From: Streptomyces sp. CB02923
Lineage (GTDB): Bacteria > Actinomycetota > Actinomycetes > Streptomycetales > Streptomycetaceae
NCBI RefSeq assembly: GCF_001905005.1
Contig: NZ_LWKZ01000012.1
Span: 673,061 to 737,060, forward strand
Length of the DNA stretch: 64,000 nt
Direction of reading: 5' to 3'
Part shown: piece by piece, positions 26,295-34,083 of the stretch
Numbering within the stretch: position 1 is the first letter of the stretch
How the letters are laid out: each line of letters begins with the position of its first letter
The notes under the pieces: model-generated
Told to the model about the DNA's origin: nothing
The model's database searches: none
Seen by the model: only the letters and a program-made list of their open reading frames with translations
Program-made: the position numbers and the translations under genes

Positions 26295-26639
26295 ATGATT
26301 ACTCATAGGACAGTCACAGCGCTCGCGTTGACGGCCGCCGCCATGGGGAGCGGACTCGCCACAGCCACCCCCGCAGCAGCAGGCGGCATCATCGTCATCG
26401 CCTCTCCGTCGTTCAACAACGCATGTGCCAATCACGACACACACGCGAAGCCACGCGGGTATACGTCGAACGGGAGTGGTTCCGCGCAAGGGCTATTGGC
26501 GCAAGTGCCGCTCGCGAGTGCACTCAATCATTGCGGCGGGGCGGATCTGCCAGGCAGCGAGAACCTGTTCCAACTTCACGACCTGGCGAACGCCCCCATT
26601 CTCAGCCAGCAAAACCGGGGACAGAGCGCAGGTATGTGA
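26295..26639 (+). CDS. Small secreted protein
   Basis: The 114-residue protein has a Sec signal peptide (MITHRTVTALALTAAAMG, cleavage near ATPAAA-G) and a mature part with two Cys residues, in FNNACANH and NHCGG. The ending NAPILSQQN faintly recalls rodlin-type surface proteins, but similarity is too short to assign. Its stop codon lies immediately before the point where phospholipase C homology begins, so its 3' end may have been shaped by the rearrangement there. Confidence 0.6.
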   Translation: MITHRTVTALALTAAAMGSGLATATPAAAGGIIVIASPSFNNACANHDTHAKPRGYTSNGSGSAQGLLAQVPLASALNHCGGADLPGSENLFQLHDLANAPILSQQNRGQSAGM

Positions 26640-27259
26640 CAGGCAACCAGCGGGCCGTGCCGTGGGGGCTGCGGCGTGCCCGGCCGCTGCCGTACCAGCC
26701 GGACGCCCACGGGGCGCTCGGCGACGACGGCCGCTTCCCGCTGACGCTGGCCAACAGCGGCGCGGCCAGCGCCCATCTGACGCTCTATCCCTACAAGGGC
26801 GTCCGCCCTGTCGACGAGGTGCGGTACTACGACCACCCGGAGCACTTCGATGTCCGGGGCACCGACGAGGTGGTGTTCGCCCTCGCGGGCGAGGAGTACG
26901 CGTTCACGGTCATCGGCCCGAACGGTTTCCGCCGCGAGTTCGGCGGGCGGCCCGGGAGCGCGGGCGCCGGCCTCCGGGTGCGCTCACAGATCGCGGCGGA
27001 ACCGCACCGCGAGCTGTCCCTCACCGTGCACAACCCGGGCACGGCGCCGGTCTCCTTCGACTTCGGACCCACCGGAGAGCACGCCGGAACCCGGTCCCAC
27101 ACCCTCAAGCCGGGCGAGGAGACCACCGTCTCCTGGGACACCGAGGCGCAGCACGGCTGGTACGACCTGACGCTGACCGCCGGCCCCGGCACGGCGGCCG
27201 TCTGCCACCGGCGCCTGATGGGGCACATCGAGAACGGTGCGGAGAGCGTCACCGGCTGA
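26640..27259 (+). pseudogene. C-terminal remnant of phospholipase C (two DUF756-type domains)
   Basis: The frame encodes about 205 residues matching the tandem C-terminal domains of bacterial non-haemolytic phospholipase C. Domain one begins RRARPLPYQPDA and has LTLANSGAASAHLTLYPY; domain two has LTVHNPGTAPVSFDF and HGWYDLTLTA and ends GHIENGAESVTG, the typical terminus of such enzymes. There is no start codon with a ribosome site and no catalytic domain upstream in frame. The N-terminal scrap lies at 22065-22187 in the same orientation. The end overlaps the convergent PucR-like gene by 11 nt. Confidence 0.8.
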
Positions 27260-27671
27260 GCGGGCCGCGCGCGGGCGCGCCGTCCGCCGCCGCGCCGCCG
27301 CTCTCCTGGGCCGCTTCCGCGTGGGCCGCTTCCGCGCGGGTCGTTTCCGCGTGGCACAGGAGAGCGGCGCGCAGATCGAGGCGGTGGCGCAGGCGGGTGA
27401 GGTCGCGGCCGGTGAGGTGTTCTATGCGCTGGACGCGGTAGCGGACCGTGTTGACGTGGAGGTGGAGAGCGGCGGCGGTACGGGACCACGAGGCGTCGTG
27501 GCGGAGGAAGACCTCCAGGGTGTGCAGCAGGGTGCCGGTTTTGTCGTGCGCGGGGAGCAGCGGGTGCAGGGTGCGGGCGCTGAAGACGGCGCGTACGTCG
27601 GCGGGTACGGCGGCCAGCAGCTGTTCGAGGGTGGCGGGTGAGGGGGTGGCGGGTGAGGGGGTGTGCGGCAT
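27249..27671 (-). CDS. PucR-type HTH-only protein
   Basis: This 140-residue protein consists almost entirely of the C-terminal PucR/CdaR helix-turn-helix: LLHTLEVFLRHDASW, AAALHLHVNTVRYRVQRIE and a final leucine-rich helix. Family members usually have several hundred residues of sensory domain before this, which is absent. The ATG at 27671 has GAGGAG about 8 nt upstream, so a stand-alone product is plausible. It diverges from the molybdenum hydroxylase gene, and PucR regulators often control purine degradation, so it may regulate that enzyme. It could also be a truncated regulator. Confidence 0.7.
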   Translation of the reverse strand: MPHTPSPATPSPATLEQLLAAVPADVRAVFSARTLHPLLPAHDKTGTLLHTLEVFLRHDASWSRTAAALHLHVNTVRYRVQRIEHLTGRDLTRLRHRLDLRAALLCHAETTRAEAAHAEAAQESGGAAADGAPARGPLSR

Positions 27672-27950
27672 GGGGGTGCTCCTCGTACCGTCCGTCCCGG
27701 GCAGCCGACCCGGGGCATGGCCGTGCGCACTCGCCAGGTGAGAGCGCGGAATCGCATCGTAAATGCCAGGTGAATCGGGGCGGTAGTCGCGCTGATGCCA
27801 GGGCGGGGAAATCGGAGGCCGAGGCGAGGTCGAGGCGAGGCCGAGGGAGGCAGCGGGAGGGGCGGCGGGAAGGGTGACGGGGCGGGACACGGGGCCGGGG
27901 TCCGTGCGTTGCACCGGCTGCCGGAGGGCCGCGCTTGCTTCACTCGGTCC

Positions 27951-30900
27951 ATGGACCTGAACACGGTGCGGGAGGTCCGGGACGCCCGGGAGCAGCCGCG
28001 GTGGCGGCCGGGTGACGCCTGGCTCGCCGGTGGCACGTACCTCTTCTCCGAGCCCCAGCCCCGGCTGCGGCGCCTGCTGGACCTGGGCCGGACGGGCTGG
28101 GAGCCGGTGCGGCGGCTGCCGGACGGCGCCCTGGAGATCGCGGCGACGTGCACCGTCGCCGAGGTGTCCCGCTGGGGGCAGGGCGACGGGCGGTCCGCGG
28201 GACCGCTCTTCGAGCAGTGCTGCCGCGCCTTCCAGTCCTCGTTCAAGATCTGGAACACGGCCACCGTCGGCGGGAACCTGTGCCGCGCGCTGCCCGCAGG
28301 CCCGATGATCTCCCTCGCCGCGGCGCTGGACGGCACCTGTCTGCTGCTGGCCCGGGACGGGACCACCCGGCTGCTGCCGGTCCCGGACCTCGTCACCGGG
28401 GCCGGGCGCAACGCGCTGGCCGAGGGCGAGCTGCTGCGCTCGGTCACTCTGCCCGCCCGCGCGCTGGATTGCCGTACGGCGTTCCGGCAGACGTCGCTGC
28501 ACGGGCTCGGCCGCTCGGCCGCGCTGCTGATCGGGACGCTCGACCCGGTGGACGGGGCGTTCACCCTGACGATCACCGCTTCCACCGTACGGCCGGTACG
28601 GCTGCGCTTTCCCGGACCGCCGGACGCCTCCGTGCTGCGGGCGGCGATCGGGCGGGCCGTGCCGGACGGCAGCTGGTTCGACGACGTCCACGGGCTGCCG
28701 GAGTGGCGGCGGCACATGACGTATCGGATGGGGGAGGAGATCCGGCGGGAGATGGCGCGACAGCCGGGCCCGGTTCCGGTCCTGGCTTCGGCTCCGGTCC
28801 TGGGCGCGGCCCCGCAGCCGCTTGCGCCGCCCCCGCTCCCACCCCCGCCCGCACGGCCACATCCCCGTGCCGCCTTCCGCGCCGAGGTCAACGGCACCGC
28901 CACCGACGCCGTCCCCCGCCCCGGCCAGTGTCTGCGCACCTACCTGCGCGAGCGCGGCTGGTTCGGCGTCAAGAAGGGGTGCGATGCCGGGGACTGCGGG
29001 GCGTGCACGGTGCATGTGGACGGCGAGCCGGTGCACAGCTGCGTGTATCCGGCGGTACGGGCCGAAGGGCGGTCGGTCACCACCGTCGAGGGGCTGGCCG
29101 ATGCGGAGAGCGGCCAACTCCATCCCGTACAGCGGAGGTTCCTGGAGGCGCAGGGGTTCCAGTGCGGATTCTGCACCGCCGGGTTCGTGATGACCACCGC
29201 GGCGCTCGACGACGGGCTGCTCGCCGACCTGCCGCGCGCCTTCAAGGGGAACCTGTGCCGCTGCACCGGCTACCGGGCCGTCGAGGACGCCGTACGGGGG
29301 GTCCGGCACACCGAGGACACGGCGGCCGGGCGCACTGTCGGACGCAACGCCCCCGCGCCCGGCGGTACGGATGTGGTCACCGGCACGGCCCGCTTCACCT
29401 TCGATCTCGACACCGGCGCCCTGCCGGGCCTGCTGCACATGAAGCTGCTGCGCTCACCGCACGCCCACGCCCGGATCACCGCCGTCGACATCCGCGCCGC
29501 GCTGCGGGTGCCGGGCGTGCACACGGTCCTCACCCACCACGACGCTCCCGACCGGCACTTCTCCACCGCCCAGCACGAGCACCCGCGGGACGATCCGTAC
29601 GACACCCGGCTCCTGGACGACACGGTCCGCCACGTGGGCCAGCGGGTGGCCGCGGTGCTCGCGGACAGCGAGGCGGCGGCGGAGGAGGGCTGCCGCCGCG
29701 TCGAGGTGACGTACGAGGTGCTGCCCGCGGTCCGCACCCCGGAGGAGGCGATGCTGCCGGGCGCTCCCGTGGTGCACGACAAAGGGGCGTGGGCCGGGAT
29801 CGCCAGGCCCGCGGCCAATGTGGCGGGTGAGGTGCACGGGGAGACGGGGGATGCGGAGGCCGGGTTCGCGGCGGCCGACGAGGTGTACGAGGAGACCTTC
29901 CGCACGCAGCGGGCCCAGCACGCGAGCCTGGAGACGCACGGCGCGCTCGCCTGCTTCGAGGCGGCGCCGGACGGTGCCGGACCGGCCCGGCGGCTGGTCA
30001 TCCGTACCAGTACGCAGGTGCCGTTCCTCGTGCGGCGCTCCCTCTGCGCGCTGCTGGACCTGCCCTCCACGGCGGTCCGGGTCGTCGCGGGGCGGGTCGG
30101 CGGCGCCTTCGGCGGCAAGCAGGAGATGCTCGTCGAGGACGTCGTGGCGCTGGCGGCCCTGCGGACCGGCCGCCCGGTCAAGCTGGAGTTCACCCGGGCC
30201 GAGCAGTTCCACGCCGCCACGATGCGGCACCCGTTCACCGTACGGGTCAGGATCGGCGCGCGCCGGGACGGCACCCTCACCGCGCTCCACCTGCACGTGG
30301 TGTCCGACACCGGCGCCTACGGCAACCACGCCCGGTCCGTCCTGCTGCACGGCTGCGGCGACGCCCTGGCCCTCTACCGCTGCCCGAACAAGAAGGCGGA
30401 CGGGTTCGCCGTCTACACCCACACCGTCCCGGCCGGCGCCTTCCGCGGATACGGGCTCGGGCAGGTCGTCTTCGCGCTGGAGAGCGCGCTCGACGAACTG
30501 GCGCGGCGGCTGCGCATCGACCCGCTGGTGCTGCGGGAACGCAACGTGGTGCGGCCCGGCGACGCGCTGGAGACGGTGGTCGGCGGGGAGACCGACCTGC
30601 GCATCGGCAGTTACGGGCTGGACGCGTGCCTGGCGGTGGTGCGCGAGGCGGCCGCGTCCGGGGCGCCCGCCGCACCGGACGGCTGGCTGGTCGGCGAGGG
30701 CAGCGCGCTGTCGATGATCGCCGCGAACGGGCCCGGCGGACACCTCGCCGACGCCCGGGTCACGCTCGCCGCCGACGGTACGTACGAACTGGCCGTCGGG
30801 ACGACCGAATCCGGCAGCGGGGCCACCACCGCGCTCCGCCAGATCGCCGCCGGTGAACTCGGCACCACCGGCGCGCGGATCGCCGTACGGCAGGCCGACA

Positions 30901-31763
30901 CCGACGCGGTCGGGCACGACACCGGCGCCTTCGGCTCCGCCGGGACCGTGGTCGTCGGCCGGGCCGTGCTGCGCGCGGCCCGGTCCCTGGCCGGTCTGCT
31001 CCGGGACCGGGCCGCCCGCCGCCTGGGCGTCCGCCGCGCGGAGTGCGTGCTGACGGCGGACGCGGTGGTTGCGGGGGAGGGGGCCGTGGGGGAGGGGGCT
31101 GTGGGGGAGGGGGCCGCTGAGCGCCGGGTGACGCTGGCGGAGCTGTATGAGGCGGGCTGCGCGGAGGAGGCCGGTGCGGGGGAGGGCGGTGCTGAGGAGG
31201 CCGGTGCGGGGGAGGCCGGTGCGGAGGAGGTCGGTGCGGGCGAGGGCGGCGGGCCGCCGGCCGGGTTCGGGCACTTCGCCGGTACGCCGCGCACGGTCGC
31301 CTTCAACGCGCACTGGTTCCGCGTCGCGGTCGACCCGGACAGCGGGGAGATCCGCGTCCTGCGCAGCGTGCACGCCGCGGACGCCGGGACCGTGATCAAT
31401 CCCATGCAGTGCCGGGGGCAGGTCGAGGGCGGGGTGGCCCAGGCGCTGGGGTCGGCGCTCTTCGAGGACGTACGGCTGGACGGGTGTGGCGCGGTGCGCA
31501 CCGCCGCGTTCCGCGAGTACCGGCTGCCCGCCTTCGCCGACGTACCCCGTACCGAGGTGTATTTCACACCGACGGCCGACGCGATCGGTCCGGTGGGCGC
31601 GAAGTCCATGAGCGAGAGCCCCTTCAATCCGGTCGCCCCGGCCCTGGCCAACGCGCTCCGTGCCGCCACCGGGGTGCGCTGCACCGCGCTGCCGCTGGCC
31701 CGGGACCGGGTGTGGTGCGCGCTGGCCTGCGAGGGCGTCCGGGGCGGGGCCGTACGGCCGTGA
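27951..31763 (+). CDS. Single-chain molybdenum hydroxylase (xanthine/aldehyde oxidase family), FAD - 2Fe-2S - Mo order
   Basis: This 1270-residue cytoplasmic oxidoreductase oxidises a purine or aldehyde-like substrate at a molybdopterin centre and passes electrons via two 2Fe-2S clusters to FAD. Residues 1-270 are the FAD domain (WLAGGTYLF, ATVGGNLCRA). A Pro/Ala linker covers about 273-310. Residues 310-455 hold both iron-sulphur sites: GCDAGDCGAC about 343 and CGFCTAGF about 404 with NLCRCTGY about 433. The rest is the Mo domain with GAFGGKQ about 718, FRGYGLGQ about 830 and GAKSMSESPFNP about 1216, which supplies the catalytic Glu. Eukaryotic xanthine dehydrogenase has the order 2Fe-2S, FAD, Mo, so this is permuted. 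A Gly/Glu/Ala repeat insert occupies about 1037-1103. The substrate is not known. Confidence 0.9.
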   Translation: MDLNTVREVRDAREQPRWRPGDAWLAGGTYLFSEPQPRLRRLLDLGRTGWEPVRRLPDGALEIAATCTVAEVSRWGQGDGRSAGPLFEQCCRAFQSSFKIWNTATVGGNLCRALPAGPMISLAAALDGTCLLLARDGTTRLLPVPDLVTGAGRNALAEGELLRSVTLPARALDCRTAFRQTSLHGLGRSAALLIGTLDPVDGAFTLTITASTVRPVRLRFPGPPDASVLRAAIGRAVPDGSWFDDVHGLPEWRRHMTYRMGEEIRREMARQPGPVPVLASAPVLGAAPQPLAPPPLPPPPARPHPRAAFRAEVNGTATDAVPRPGQCLRTYLRERGWFGVKKGCDAGDCGACTVHVDGEPVHSCVYPAVRAEGRSVTTVEGLADAESGQLHPVQRRFLEAQGFQCGFCTAGFVMTTAALDDGLLADLPRAFKGNLCRCTGYRAVEDAVRGVRHTEDTAAGRTVGRNAPAPGGTDVVTGTARFTFDLDTGALPGLLHMKLLRSPHAHARITAVDIRAALRVPGVHTVLTHHDAPDRHFSTAQHEHPRDDPYDTRLLDDTVRHVGQRVAAVLADSEAAAEEGCRRVEVTYEVLPAVRTPEEAMLPGAPVVHDKGAWAGIARPAANVAGEVHGETGDAEAGFAAADEVYEETFRTQRAQHASLETHGALACFEAAPDGAGPARRLVIRTSTQVPFLVRRSLCALLDLPSTAVRVVAGRVGGAFGGKQEMLVEDVVALAALRTGRPVKLEFTRAEQFHAATMRHPFTVRVRIGARRDGTLTALHLHVVSDTGAYGNHARSVLLHGCGDALALYRCPNKKADGFAVYTHTVPAGAFRGYGLGQVVFALESALDELARRLRIDPLVLRERNVVRPGDALETVVGGETDLRIGSYGLDACLAVVREAAASGAPAAPDGWLVGEGSALSMIAANGPGGHLADARVTLAADGTYELAVGTTESGSGATTALRQIAAGELGTTGARIAVRQADTDAVGHDTGAFGSAGTVVVGRAVLRAARSLAGLLRDRAARRLGVRRAECVLTADAVVAGEGAVGEGAVGEGAAERRVTLAELYEAGCAEEAGAGEGGAEEAGAGEAGAEEVGAGEGGGPPAGFGHFAGTPRTVAFNAHWFRVAVDPDSGEIRVLRSVHAADAGTVINPMQCRGQVEGGVAQALGSALFEDVRLDGCGAVRTAAFREYRLPAFADVPRTEVYFTPTADAIGPVGAKSMSESPFNPVAPALANALRAATGVRCTALPLARDRVWCALACEGVRGGAVRP
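31067..31258 (+). repeat. Low-complexity repeats inside the molybdenum hydroxylase gene
   Basis: Purine-rich units of the type GGGGGAGGGGGCCGTG (from 31072) and GAGGAGGCCGGTGCGG (from 31168) recur in tandem and encode Gly/Glu/Ala-rich peptide within the Mo domain. Reading frame is kept throughout. Confidence 0.8.
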
Positions 31764-31821
31764 AAAATCGTATGGATAGGACGGCGTTTGCTGGGCAGGG
31801 GTGCACGACGGTCCGGCGTGC

Positions 31822-31847
31822 GGAATAGGTCATGGGATGAACCTGTT
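31822..31847 (+). promoter_or_regulatory. Sigma-R-like promoter of the thioredoxin gene
   Basis: GGAAT (31822-31826) is followed after exactly 18 nt by GTT (31845-31847). This matches the Streptomyces sigma-R consensus GGAAT-N18-GTT used under thiol-oxidative stress. It lies about 50 nt upstream of a thioredoxin start codon, and thioredoxin genes are established sigma-R targets. A small inverted repeat GTTGTCG/CGACAAC (31845-31867) overlaps the start region. Confidence 0.7.
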
Positions 31848-31896
31848 GTCGCGGCGGGACCGACAACGGACCGGAACCGGAAGCAGGGAAACAAGC

Positions 31897-32298
31897 ATGA
31901 GCACGGTAGAACTCACCAAGGACAACTTCGACGAGATCGTCTCCGGCAACGATTTCGTCCTGATCGACTTCTGGGCCGAGTGGTGCGGCCCGTGCAAGCA
32001 GTTCGGTCCGGTTTTCGAACGGTCGTCCGACAAGAATGACGACCTGGTCTACGCGAAGGTCGACACGGAGGCGCAGCCCGAGCTGGCGGCCGCCTTCCAG
32101 ATCCAGTCGATCCCGACCCTGATGATCGTCCGCGAGAACGTCGCGGTGTTCTCGCAGCCCGGCGCCCTGCCGGAGGAGGCCCTGGAGGACGTCATCGGCC
32201 AGGCCCGCAACCTGGACATGGACGAGGTCCGCGCCTCCGTCGAGGAGGCCCAGAAGCAGGAGGCCCAGAAGCAGGAGGGGCAGGCCGCCGGTGAATGA
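31897..32298 (+). CDS. trxA: Thioredoxin
   Basis: This 133-residue thiol-disulphide oxidoreductase has the active site WAEWCGPCKQF (about residues 26-36) and the cis-proline segment SIPTLMIV. It reduces protein disulphides in the cytoplasm. Compared with a classic 108-residue thioredoxin it has an extra C-terminal Glu/Gln-rich helix with an EAQKQEAQKQEG repeat. The ATG has AGGGA upstream, and a sigma-R-like promoter lies about 50 nt before it, so induction by disulphide stress is expected. The stop overlaps the start of the histidine phosphatase gene, implying coupled translation. Confidence 0.93.
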   Translation: MSTVELTKDNFDEIVSGNDFVLIDFWAEWCGPCKQFGPVFERSSDKNDDLVYAKVDTEAQPELAAAFQIQSIPTLMIVRENVAVFSQPGALPEEALEDVIGQARNLDMDEVRASVEEAQKQEAQKQEGQAAGE

Positions 32299-32887
32299 AC
32301 TGCTCCTGATCCGCCACGGCGAGACGGAGTGGAGCAGATCGGGCCAGCACACCAGCTGGACCGACCTGCCGCTGACCGCCCGCGGTGAGGAGCAGGCCCG
32401 CAGCCTGCGAACGGTCCTGGCGGACCGGAAGATCGGCGCCGTGCTCAGCAGCCCGCTGCGGCGGGCCCGCCGCACGGCCGAGCTGGTCGGACTGCCGGAA
32501 CCGCAGATCGACGCCGATCTGAGCGAGTGGGACTACGGCGGGTACGAGGGCATCTCCACCGACGAGATCCACCGGACCCGCCCCGACTGGTTCCTGTTCA
32601 CCGACGGCGTGGCCGCCGGCCCCCCGGAGCACCCGGGCGAGTCGCCGGCGCAGGTCGGCGCGCGCGCCGACCGGGTGCTGGGCCGTATCGCCGAGCAGCT
32701 GCGCACCGCGGACGGCGACGTGGTGCTGGTCGGCCACGGGCATTTTCAGCGGGTGCTGACGGCCCGTCGGCTGGGCCTGCCCGCGTCGGCGGGCGCGCTG
32801 TTCACCTTCGAGACGGGTGCGGTGGGCGTGCTCGGCTCGGAACACGGGCGGCCCGCGGTCGTGGGCTGGAACACCCGGACGCTGTGA
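32291..32887 (+). CDS. Histidine phosphatase family protein (phosphoglycerate mutase-like)
   Basis: The 198-residue cytoplasmic protein has the catalytic LIRHGETEW at residues 6-14, the downstream LSSPLRRARRTAE, and the second catalytic His in LVGHGHFQRV. It should be a small-molecule phosphatase of the PhoE/CobC type; the substrate cannot be predicted. The GTG at 32291 overlaps the thioredoxin stop, so it is the second gene of that unit and probably shares the stress promoter. A hairpin terminator follows. Confidence 0.88.
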   Translation: MNELLLIRHGETEWSRSGQHTSWTDLPLTARGEEQARSLRTVLADRKIGAVLSSPLRRARRTAELVGLPEPQIDADLSEWDYGGYEGISTDEIHRTRPDWFLFTDGVAAGPPEHPGESPAQVGARADRVLGRIAEQLRTADGDVVLVGHGHFQRVLTARRLGLPASAGALFTFETGAVGVLGSEHGRPAVVGWNTRTL

Positions 32888-32903
32888 GCGGCGGGGCCGG
32901 GGT

Positions 32904-32926
32904 CGGGCCACGGTGACCGTGGCCCG
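32904..32926. terminator. Hairpin between convergent phosphatase and mreB-like genes
   Basis: CGGGCCACGG (32904-32913) pairs perfectly with CCGTGGCCCG (32917-32926) around a TGA loop. It lies 17 nt after the phosphatase stop codon. Confidence 0.75.
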
Positions 32927-32972
32927 GTCGTACCGGTTCCTCAGGAGGCGGTCGTACCGGCTCCTCAGGAGG
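32925..32972. repeat. 24-bp tandem duplication at the 3' end of the mreB-like gene
   Basis: Two units (32925-32948 and 32949-32972), each starting CGGTCGTACCGG and ending CCTCAGGAGG, differ at one base. The duplication includes the stop codon of the minus-strand mreB-like gene. Confidence 0.85.
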
Positions 32973-33996
32973 CCATCGGATCGAGGTGCAGGGGCTCCAC
33001 CTTGCCCTCGATCATGGCCCCCAGCCCCAGCACCGCACAGGTGTCCGGCCGGTCCGCGATGTGCACCGGCATGGTCGTGGCCTGCCGGATCATCGACTGG
33101 AGACCGGGGATCAGCGCGCTGCCGCCCGCCAGCATGATGCCGCGCTCGCCCAGGTCCGCCACCAGGTCCGGCGGGCAGCGGCGCAGCACCGACCCGATCC
33201 CGTCCAGGATGGTCGTCAGCGGTGAGGCGATGGCGCGCTGGACCGGCTCGGTCTCGACCATGACCGAGCGGGCCAGCCCGCTGACCACGTCCCGGCCGTG
33301 CACCTCCGTCGGGCCCGCCGCCAGGTCGCCGTTGCCGGAGAGCATCAGGTGCAGCGGCCGTACGGACTGACCCGGCAGCATCAGCTTGTGCTGGAGCCTC
33401 AGATGCTGGACGACGGCGTGGTCGATGGCGTTGCCGCCCACCGGGACGGTCTCCGCCGCGACGATCGAACCGAGCGAGAGCACCGCGATCTGCGTCGTGC
33501 CCGCCCCGCACACCACGATCATGGTGGCTTCGGGCTGCTCCACCGGCAGGTCGCAGCCGACGGCCGCGGCGACCAGGGTGTCGACCATCTCCACCCGGCG
33601 GGCGCCGATCCCGTTCAGCGTCTCCACCGCGGCCCGCTGCGCCAGCGGCTCGCTGCCGTACGGCAGGCAGACCGCGGCCCGCATGGTGGGCCTGCGCCGC
33701 CACGCCTTGCGCAGTCTGTCGTCGACCAGGTTGCGCAGCAGCCGCTGGGCCATGTCGATGTCCACGACGGTGCCGCCGGAGACCGGGCGCACGACGCGGA
33801 TGTGGTCCGGCGTGCGGCCGTCCATCACCTCCGCGCGGTCCCCGACGGCGATCAGCGCGCCGGTGCGGATGTTGACGGCCGCGACGGTCGGCTGGTCCAC
33901 CAGCAGGCCCTGGTTCTTGACGTACATCCGGGTGCGGGCCGCGCCCAGGTCGACGGCGACCGAGCAACGGAGCAGCTGTGCCAGGCTGGCGGTCAT
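32965..33996 (-). CDS. mbl: MreB-like actin homologue (Mbl type)
   Basis: This 343-residue cytoskeletal ATPase of the MreB/Mbl family shows the phosphate-1 loop VAVDLGAARTRMYVK (residues 13-27), the phosphate-2 loop VCGAGTTQIAVLS and the adenosine-binding MLAGGSALIPGL. The divergent loops and Arg-rich central part fit the second, Mbl-like copy of streptomycetes, which takes part in spore-wall formation rather than vegetative growth. It is a single gene, convergent with the histidine phosphatase. Distinguishing Mbl from MreB was done by eye. Confidence 0.85.
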   Translation of the reverse strand: MTASLAQLLRCSVAVDLGAARTRMYVKNQGLLVDQPTVAAVNIRTGALIAVGDRAEVMDGRTPDHIRVVRPVSGGTVVDIDMAQRLLRNLVDDRLRKAWRRRPTMRAAVCLPYGSEPLAQRAAVETLNGIGARRVEMVDTLVAAAVGCDLPVEQPEATMIVVCGAGTTQIAVLSLGSIVAAETVPVGGNAIDHAVVQHLRLQHKLMLPGQSVRPLHLMLSGNGDLAAGPTEVHGRDVVSGLARSVMVETEPVQRAIASPLTTILDGIGSVLRRCPPDLVADLGERGIMLAGGSALIPGLQSMIRQATTMPVHIADRPDTCAVLGLGAMIEGKVEPLHLDPMAS

Positions 33997-34083
33997 GAAG
34001 GGTGCCTCCCTGAGGAGCGTTCGGCAGTACGGGCCGAGTGGCCGCCGGCGGCCACTCGTAAGCCATCGTGTGCCAACGGGTCG

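Noticed and set aside
22204..26639. Insertion sequence or integrative element in the phospholipase C locus
   Set aside because: No transposase, integrase, terminal inverted repeats or target duplication was found at the edges, so only a replacement is claimed.
27672..29438. Long upstream extension of the PucR-like protein
   Set aside because: The extension is antisense to the hydroxylase FAD and 2Fe-2S domains and has no PucR sensor motif. The ribosome site supports the start at 27671.
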